A stretch of DNA of 10,627 nucleotides from Clostridia bacterium. GTDB taxonomy: Bacteria; Bacillota; Clostridia; Oscillospirales; Butyricicoccaceae. The DNA lies in contig JAFYMQ010000090.1 of assembly GCA_017556565.1 (NCBI GenBank), positions 1 to 10,627 of the forward strand. Direction: 5' to 3'. The notes beneath the pieces were generated by a model. It was not told where the DNA came from. It saw only the letters and a program-made list of their open reading frames with translations, and did no database searches. A program made the position numbers and the translations under genes. Positions within the stretch are counted from its first letter, which is position 1. Each line of letters begins with the position of its first letter. Of the stretch, positions 5,897 through 10,627 are shown one piece after another.

Positions 5897-6724
5897 TTAT
5901 CCTATAAGCGCTCTTGCAGCTGCAACAGCTGCGGCGAATGCTTCTTTCTTGCTCTTGTATGTATAGTCCATTTTGGTGACTTTGTCCGTCTCAAGTGCCT
6001 CAAAGCCGTCAAACACGGTCAGGTGCGGCTCTATTGTTATCTGTGTACCGCCGGCTTTTATGTACTCTTTGAGGATATACTCAAGATTGCCTGCGCCCTT
6101 GCCCGCAGGAACAACTCTGCCGTCAGGCAGTGCATCCTTTATATGCATATAGGTAACGTACGGCGCGAGCATATTCCACGCCTCCAAAGTGTCCTGCCCG
6201 CTCTGTACATAGTTGGCAGGGTCAAAAATTACGCCCATACGGGGAACGCACCTGACTATATCGAGGCACTGTGGAGCTTTTTCGCCGTAGATATCCTTTT
6301 CGTTTTCGTGGCACAGAAGCACGCCGCTGCCCTGTGCTGCATCACACAGTCGGTTGAGATTTTCCATAACTTCGTCGCGGCAGCCTGCATCTTCACAGCC
6401 GTAAAAACTGAACAGACGGTATCTGTCAGCACCAAAAATATGAGCAAGCTCAAGCATATGCTTAAACTCGTCAAAATGAGGCTCAAACGGATCGGTTATC
6501 TTGATTTTGCCCGTGGGCGAGCCTATTGACCAGACGCGCAGTCCGTTGTCATCCATGGCTTTTTTGATTTCTTTTGCCTTGGCAACGGATATTTTTGATA
6601 CATTCTCGCCGTCGACGCCGCGTATTTCCATACCGCTGACGCCATTGGCTTTCATGGTTTCTATCTGCTCTGCCAGCGACTTGCCCGCCTCATCGGCAAA
6701 GGCATTGATGGTGATATTCATCAT
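5897..6724 (-). CDS. Sugar phosphate isomerase/epimerase-like TIM-barrel protein
   Basis: A 275-residue protein of the xylose-isomerase-like TIM-barrel superfamily (AP endonuclease 2 fold). The expected divalent-metal ligands are visible on successive strands: E140 in LLCHENEKDIYG, D168 in GVIFDPANYVQ, H194 in TYMHIKDA and E232 in TIEPHL. DGRVVPAGKGAGNLEYIL (201-218) is the usual segment after the HxKD motif. Relatives isomerise or epimerise free or phosphorylated sugars, dehydrate inosose, or cleave keto-glycosides; which applies here is not decidable. It is shorter than mannonate dehydratase UxuA and lacks its features, so it is not a UxuA replacement by simple homology. The start may be ATG 6724 or the adjacent ATG 6721, both behind GGGG. 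It lies 10 bp after uxuB. Confidence 0.88.
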   Translation of the reverse strand: MMNITINAFADEAGKSLAEQIETMKANGVSGMEIRGVDGENVSKISVAKAKEIKKAMDDNGLRVWSIGSPTGKIKITDPFEPHFDEFKHMLELAHIFGADRYRLFSFYGCEDAGCRDEVMENLNRLCDAAQGSGVLLCHENEKDIYGEKAPQCLDIVRCVPRMGVIFDPANYVQSGQDTLEAWNMLAPYVTYMHIKDALPDGRVVPAGKGAGNLEYILKEYIKAGGTQITIEPHLTVFDGFEALETDKVTKMDYTYKSKKEAFAAAVAAARALIG

Positions 6725-6734
6725 ATTTACCCCG

Positions 6735-7559
6735 TTATACACCAGAATATGCGGAGAATCCACCGTCTACAGGGATGGTAACACCGGTTACGAAGCCCGA
6801 TGCTTTGCTGTCTGCCAGCCACAGCAGAGTGCCGATAAGCTCCTCCGCCTCACCGAATCTGCCCATGGGGGTTGCTCTGAGGATCTTTTCTGTTCTTGCG
6901 GTGGGCTTGCCCTCACTGTCAAAGAGCAGATCTTTGTTCTGCTTGGTGACAAAGAATCCGGGTGCAATAGCATTGACTCTGATGCCCTGCTTTGCAAAAT
7001 GTACTGCAAGCCACTGGGTAAAGTTACCTACTGCGGCCTTTGCTCCGCTGTATGCAGGGATCTTGGTAAGAGGACGGTATGCGTTCATAGAAGATATATT
7101 GATGATGCTGCAGCCGGTCTCACCGATCATATCGACCGCAAACACCTGGGTGGGCAGGAATGTGCCGAGAATATTGAGGTCAAAGCACGCAGAAAAACCC
7201 GACTTGTCCATATTGAAGAATGTCTGTATATCGGTTGCGGACTCATCCCCTGCCTCAAACTCCTCATGTGCGGTGGAAGCCAGCTTGTTATTACCGCCTG
7301 CGCCGTTGATGAGCAGCTTGCACTTGCCAAAGTCGCGGTTAATTTCTTCTTTAACTTTGATCAGCGCATCCTTGTCCAGCACGTCAACTTTATAACTCTT
7401 GGCAACGCCGCCTTCTGCAACGATTTCTTCGGCTACCTTTTTGGCATTTTCTTCGCTGCGGTTAAGAAGGGCAACGGCATAACCCTGACGGGCAAGAGCT
7501 TTCGAAAACATAGAGCACAGAACTCCGCCTGCACCTGTTACTACTGCAAGATCTCTCAT
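6735..7559 (-). CDS. uxuB: D-mannonate oxidoreductase (fructuronate reductase), SDR type
   Basis: A 274-residue short-chain dehydrogenase. The cofactor motif is VVTGAGGVLC (6-15), with NGAGG at 85-89, catalytic S157 and the YxxxK pair Y170/K174, and a C-terminal PVDGGFSAYSGV. The insertion FFNMDKSGF...FDLNILGTFLPTQVFAVDM (114-144) is the recognisable signature of the SDR-type UxuB of Firmicutes (as in Bacillus subtilis YjmF), a different fold family from E. coli UxuB. It reduces D-fructuronate to D-mannonate with NAD(P)H, the step after UxaC, which is encoded divergently nearby. ATG 7559 is chosen over GTG 7568 because GAAAGG around 7571-7576 would be only 2 nt from the GTG. It is the first structural gene after the regulator in the minus-strand operon. 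Confidence 0.9.
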   Translation of the reverse strand: MRDLAVVTGAGGVLCSMFSKALARQGYAVALLNRSEENAKKVAEEIVAEGGVAKSYKVDVLDKDALIKVKEEINRDFGKCKLLINGAGGNNKLASTAHEEFEAGDESATDIQTFFNMDKSGFSACFDLNILGTFLPTQVFAVDMIGETGCSIINISSMNAYRPLTKIPAYSGAKAAVGNFTQWLAVHFAKQGIRVNAIAPGFFVTKQNKDLLFDSEGKPTARTEKILRATPMGRFGEAEELIGTLLWLADSKASGFVTGVTIPVDGGFSAYSGV

Positions 7560-7629
7560 AAAAAACACTACCTTTCACCGGATAAAAGTTGGTTATAAAA
7601 ATAAGCTTATGCTTTGTCTGACCTGATAA

Positions 7630-8451
7630 TTAACGTTTGCCGTCGGATTTGGGCGAAATACCGAAGTGCGCTTTGTATGCTCTGTAAAAGTTTGAATAAT
7701 CACGGAAGCCCGTCATCTCGGCAGCTGCGCTGGCTTTTACACCGTCTTTGATAAGCTGCTTTGCCGCAACAAGACGCTTGAGAATAACGTACTCCCACAC
7801 GGTCGAGCCTGTGACCTCTTTGAAGAGGCGGTTGATCTGCGACTTGTTGATAAAGAATGTCGAGCAAATACCGTCCAGCGTCATATCGGTAAACAGATTT
7901 TTGTTGATATACTCTATAATACCTCTGATACTGTTGCGCTCCTCTTCGGGAGGAGAATTGGTACTGCTCAGGTATTTTTCGGTCAAGAGTGCCAGCACGG
8001 CCGTAAGATTAGCCTTGAGATTGAGTGTATTAAGCTCCTCATTGTCGCCAAAAGGCTTGCGCTCGGCATTGAACATATAGGTCTTGAAGTCACTGTCGGG
8101 CTCAAAATAGTTATTGACACCGAGCGGCTTGTTTTTAAGCGCTTCCAGCAGCTTTGCCCCCGGATCGGCATCAGAAAAGAAGTTGTCCGCAAAATGTATG
8201 ACTATACGCTCATACGGCACAGAGGACTTGACCTTGAGCACGTGGGCTTCGCCATGCTTCATAAACATAATGCTGCCCGGATTAAGCTTGTACTCTGTAC
8301 CCTCTACCATATATGTAGCATCGCCGCTGATAAAATAGAGTATCTCATTCACGTTGTGGACATGGATAACAAAACTCTTGTTTTTTGGGTCTCTGTACAG
8401 CTTGTGCTCCGCTGTTACTATGGGATGAATATAATCGTTTACAGCCTGCAT
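7630..8451 (-). CDS. AraC-family transcriptional regulator with cupin sensor domain
   Basis: A 273-residue protein. The N-terminal half is a cupin-like ligand-binding domain (IHVHNVNEILYFISG at 29-43, then NPGSIMFMKHGEAHVLKV at 57-74). The C-terminal 100 residues form the AraC double helix-turn-helix: first helix pair around 191-210 (TLDGICSTFFINKSQINRLF), second around 238-262 with GFRDYSNFYRAYKAHFGISP, the family signature. AGAGGTGAT before the ATG supports the start. It is transcribed divergently from uxaC and heads the minus-strand uronate operon, 70 bp before uxuB with no terminator in between. It most likely senses a uronate or glucuronide-derived sugar and controls both directions; the ligand, and whether it activates or represses, are not visible. 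Confidence 0.92.
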   Translation of the reverse strand: MQAVNDYIHPIVTAEHKLYRDPKNKSFVIHVHNVNEILYFISGDATYMVEGTEYKLNPGSIMFMKHGEAHVLKVKSSVPYERIVIHFADNFFSDADPGAKLLEALKNKPLGVNNYFEPDSDFKTYMFNAERKPFGDNEELNTLNLKANLTAVLALLTEKYLSSTNSPPEEERNSIRGIIEYINKNLFTDMTLDGICSTFFINKSQINRLFKEVTGSTVWEYVILKRLVAAKQLIKDGVKASAAAEMTGFRDYSNFYRAYKAHFGISPKSDGKR

Positions 8452-8473
8452 AATATCACCTCTTTACGGCTTT

Positions 8474-8502
8474 ATTGTAATACATTTATTTTCTATTTGC
8501 AA
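8474..8502 (-). promoter_or_regulatory. Predicted promoter of the AraC-type regulator and operon
   Basis: On the minus strand TTGCAA (8502-8497) and TACAAT (8479-8474) are separated by exactly 17 bp. The -10 matches at 5 of 6 positions and the -35 at 4 of 6. The -35 lies inside one TATTTGCAA copy, which suggests autoregulation. Confidence 0.6.
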
Positions 8503-8538
8503 TAAAAAACCCTTGTATTTGCAATTGACTTGCAAATA
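8494..8538. promoter_or_regulatory. Three TATTTGCAA operator candidates in the divergent region
   Basis: TATTTGCAA occurs at 8494-8502 and 8516-8524 in the same orientation, 22 bp apart, and in reverse as TTGCAAATA at 8530-8538. The last two form a perfect 9-bp inverted repeat around TTGAC. AraC-family proteins typically bind direct half-sites about two helical turns apart, so the first pair fits that pattern; the palindrome overlaps the uxaC -35. That the neighbouring regulator binds here is inferred from location. Confidence 0.7.
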
Positions 8539-8552
8539 ATCTTTGATATAAT
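8525..8552 (+). promoter_or_regulatory. Predicted promoter of uxaC
   Basis: TTGACT at 8525-8530 (5 of 6) and a perfect TATAAT at 8547-8552 are separated by 16 bp. The -35 lies in the centre of the TATTTGCAA inverted repeat, so a protein bound there would compete with or contact RNA polymerase. Confidence 0.75.
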
Positions 8553-8570
8553 TGAAGTGGGTGATGAATT

Positions 8571-9929
8571 ATGTCTTATTTACTTTCTTGCAAAACTGCC
8601 GAAAAACTCTACTCGGCAGCAAAAGATCTTCCTATAATCGATTACCATTGCCATCTTGTACCCAGAGAGATATATGAGGACAAGGTGTTTTCCAACATAG
8701 GCGAAATGTGGCTGGGCGCCGACCACTACAAATGGCGTCTGATGCGCTGCGCCGGTGTTGACGAAAAATATATTACCGGTGACAGCTCTTTTGAAGAAAA
8801 GTTTATCAAATATATCGAGTGTCTGTCCTATGCTGCAGGCAATCCTCTGTATGCATGGAGCAAGATGGAGCTTGAGATATTCTTTGGCATCACCATGCCC
8901 ATAGTACCCGAAAACGCCAAGGCTATCTGGGATACTGCCAACAAAGTCATAGCAGAAAAACAGCTCTCTCCCCGCAAGCTTATCGAGATGTCCAACGTCA
9001 AATATATCGGTACTACTGACGATGTGTGCGATATACTGGATTATCACAAGCTGATTGCACAGACCGATCTTGATGCTGTTGTTGCTCCGTCTTTCCGTAC
9101 AGACAAGCTGCTGCTTATCAATGCTGACGGATACACCGATTATATCAAGCTGCTTGAGGAGCGCAGCGGCATAAAGATCACCGATATCGGCACATTCAAG
9201 ACCGCGGTCGAAAAGCGCCTGCAGTTCTTCTGCGAAAACGGCTGCCGCATCTCAGATGTGGGTATTGAGTGCTTCCCCACGTCCATCGGCACAGACGAGC
9301 AGGCAGATGCAGCCCTCAAGACCATACTGGCAGGCGGCAAGGCAGATGCAGCGGCTCTGTCCGATTTCCTGGGAAATATGTACGTATACTTAGGCAAGCT
9401 GTACAAGAAATACAACATTCTCATGCAGCTGCACATGGCGGTAAAGCGCAACGCAAGCACTACCCTGTTCAGACTGTGCGGTGCTGACAGCGGCGGAGAC
9501 TGCATCAATGACGAGATCCCCGCTCAAGCTGTAATATCCATACTGGACGCAATCGAGCAGGACGGCGGTCTGCCCCAGACCGTTGTATACAACCTCAACC
9601 CCATCATGGCAAGCAAGCTTTGCACCATCTGCGGCAGCTTCAGAAACGTGCGTCTCGGCACGGCATGGTGGTTCTGCGATCACAAGCGCGGTATCGAAGA
9701 CCAGATAAATGTCATAGCAGAGACCGGACATCTTGGATCGTTCCTCGGTATGCTTACCGACAGCCGCAGTTTCCTCTCCTATGCTCGCCATGATTATTTC
9801 CGCAGACTGCAGTGCTCGATCGTTGGTGAGTGGATCGAAAAGGGCGAGTTCTATGAAGGCTGCGCAGACAAGCTCATATACGATATCTGCTGCGGAAACA
9901 TTGCAAAACTTCTCGGTGTAAAGCTCTAA
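8571..9929 (+). CDS. uxaC: Glucuronate isomerase
   Basis: A 452-residue cytosolic enzyme of the amidohydrolase-like uronate isomerase family, close to the family's usual 450-470 residues. It interconverts D-glucuronate and D-fructuronate, and often D-galacturonate and D-tagaturonate. Diagnostic segments are present in order: IIDYHCHL (22-29, with the metal-binding H26/H28 pair), HYKWRLMRCAGV (52-63), MQLHMAVKRN (285-294), GTAWWFCDHKRGIEDQ (363-378) and TDSRSFLSYARHDYFRR (396-412). GTGGGTGA at 8557-8564 provides the ribosome binding site. It is divergent from the regulator and followed after 23 bp by a polysaccharide deacetylase gene, likely in one transcript. It supplies the substrate of the UxuB encoded on the other strand. 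Confidence 0.95.
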   Translation: MSYLLSCKTAEKLYSAAKDLPIIDYHCHLVPREIYEDKVFSNIGEMWLGADHYKWRLMRCAGVDEKYITGDSSFEEKFIKYIECLSYAAGNPLYAWSKMELEIFFGITMPIVPENAKAIWDTANKVIAEKQLSPRKLIEMSNVKYIGTTDDVCDILDYHKLIAQTDLDAVVAPSFRTDKLLLINADGYTDYIKLLEERSGIKITDIGTFKTAVEKRLQFFCENGCRISDVGIECFPTSIGTDEQADAALKTILAGGKADAAALSDFLGNMYVYLGKLYKKYNILMQLHMAVKRNASTTLFRLCGADSGGDCINDEIPAQAVISILDAIEQDGGLPQTVVYNLNPIMASKLCTICGSFRNVRLGTAWWFCDHKRGIEDQINVIAETGHLGSFLGMLTDSRSFLSYARHDYFRRLQCSIVGEWIEKGEFYEGCADKLIYDICCGNIAKLLGVKL

Positions 9930-9952
9930 AGCTTCAGAGCAGGAGAAATATT

Positions 9953-10627
9953 ATGCGTAACTTTTATCTCAGATTCCCCAACGGAAAAAGCAAGCTTTTT
10001 ACCATAAGCTACGACGACGGAGTAGATCAGGATATCAGGCTGATCGACTTGATGAAAAAATACGGCATAAAAGGCACCTTCAATATTAACTCCGAGCTCT
10101 TTGCTCCGGAGGATTTCCGCTGGCCTCAGGGCACGATACATCGCCGTATGCCTGTCAGCAAGCTGATGGCTGCATTTGACACGCCCAACGTTGAGGTTGC
10201 CGTACACGGCGCAAAGCATCTTTATCCCACGGCTGTGCCTGCAAGTGTTGCAATGTGCGACTTTATAGATGACAGACGCAATCTCGAAAAACTGTTCGGC
10301 AGACTTATAAGGGGTGCTGCATATCCGTTTGGCAGATATGATCAGTCCACATTAGAAATACTGAAAAACGCCGGTATAGTCTACTGCAGAACAACCAAGT
10401 CCACCAAAACTTTTGAGCTGCCCGGCAACTGGCTTGAGCTTCATCCCACATGCCATCATAATGACCCCGCGCTTTTTGAGCTGGCTGACAAGTTTATCAA
10501 TACCGCCCCCAGATATCTCCCCTACTTTTTCTACCTGTGGGGACACAGTTACGAGTTTGAGAGCAACGATAACTGGGACAGAATCGAAAGTCTGCTCGAT
10601 AAGATCTCCCATCATGAAGATGTATGG
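9953..10627 (+). CDS. Polysaccharide deacetylase family protein (partial, 3' end outside window)
   Basis: The open frame runs 225 codons to the window edge without a stop. The carbohydrate esterase 4/NodB-like fold is shown by ISYDDGVDQD (18-27, with the Asp pair D21/D22 of the first motif), VHGAKH (84-89, the metal-binding HxxxH of motif two, H85/H89), YPFGRYD (124-130, motif three) and LELHPT (161-166) with LWGHSYEFE (195-203) towards the end. Such enzymes remove acetyl groups from acetylated sugars. No signal peptide or lipobox is present at the N-terminus, so it is probably cytosolic and acts on imported oligosaccharides or small acetylated sugars rather than the cell wall. AGGAG at 9941-9945 sets the start. 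It follows uxaC by 23 bp, so a role in uronate-containing substrates is likely. Confidence 0.85.
   Translation, partial: MRNFYLRFPNGKSKLFTISYDDGVDQDIRLIDLMKKYGIKGTFNINSELFAPEDFRWPQGTIHRRMPVSKLMAAFDTPNVEVAVHGAKHLYPTAVPASVAMCDFIDDRRNLEKLFGRLIRGAAYPFGRYDQSTLEILKNAGIVYCRTTKSTKTFELPGNWLELHPTCHHNDPALFELADKFINTAPRYLPYFFYLWGHSYEFESNDNWDRIESLLDKISHHEDVW

Noticed and set aside
6501..7598. A 365-codon plus-strand open frame across the TIM-barrel and uxuB genes
   Set aside because: It lies antisense to two well-supported genes and their junction, and its product has no recognisable domain.
7601..7610. Palindrome ATAAGCTTAT between the regulator and uxuB
   Set aside because: It is short and AT-rich and has no T-tract suited to a terminator and no second copy, so chance is sufficient explanation.

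Overview
The window looks like chromosomal DNA from an anaerobic, gut- or rumen-type member of the Clostridia, most like Ruminococcaceae/Oscillospiraceae. That placement is inferred from the protein families (acetate transporter, C_GCAxxG_C_C redox protein, rubrerythrin remnant, clostridial-type SDR mannonate oxidoreductase), strong GGAGG-type ribosome binding sites and moderate GC; no taxonomic marker gene is present.

Left end (1-300): an AT-rich stretch carries four copies of a motif close to GTCGTACCAAA, resembling the multiply repeated ends of a transposable element. It abuts the last ~28 codons of a rubrerythrin gene, which still has its terminator. The gene looks cut off by an insertion or rearrangement.

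Left middle (300-3050, + strand): four independent single-gene units, most with a recognisable promoter and/or terminator. They encode an acetate/succinate transporter of the SatP/YaaH family, a small beta-rich protein of unknown function, a short FUSC/aromatic-acid-exporter-type membrane protein, and a family I inorganic pyrophosphatase. A long bidirectional terminator separates the last from the converging minus-strand operon.

Right (3050-10627): a divergent uronate-catabolism locus. Rightward run uxaC (glucuronate isomerase) and a polysaccharide deacetylase that is cut by the window edge. Leftward run, tightly packed, an AraC-family regulator, an SDR D-mannonate oxidoreductase (uxuB), a xylose-isomerase-like TIM-barrel isomerase/epimerase, two tandem paralogous Gfo/Idh/MocA oxidoreductases and a C_GCAxxG_C_C protein. 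UxaC and UxuB together convert D-glucuronate to D-fructuronate to D-mannonate. Mannonate dehydratase, KDG kinase/aldolase, a transporter and any glycoside hydrolase are absent from the window. The oxidoreductases plus the TIM-barrel enzyme could feed glucuronate into the pathway by oxidising and then cleaving or epimerising a glucuronide; this is a hypothesis.

The 119-bp divergent region holds three copies of TATTTGCAA. Two lie in direct orientation 22 bp apart, and the second and third form an inverted repeat. They overlap the predicted -35 elements of both promoters and are the best candidates for the regulator's operators.
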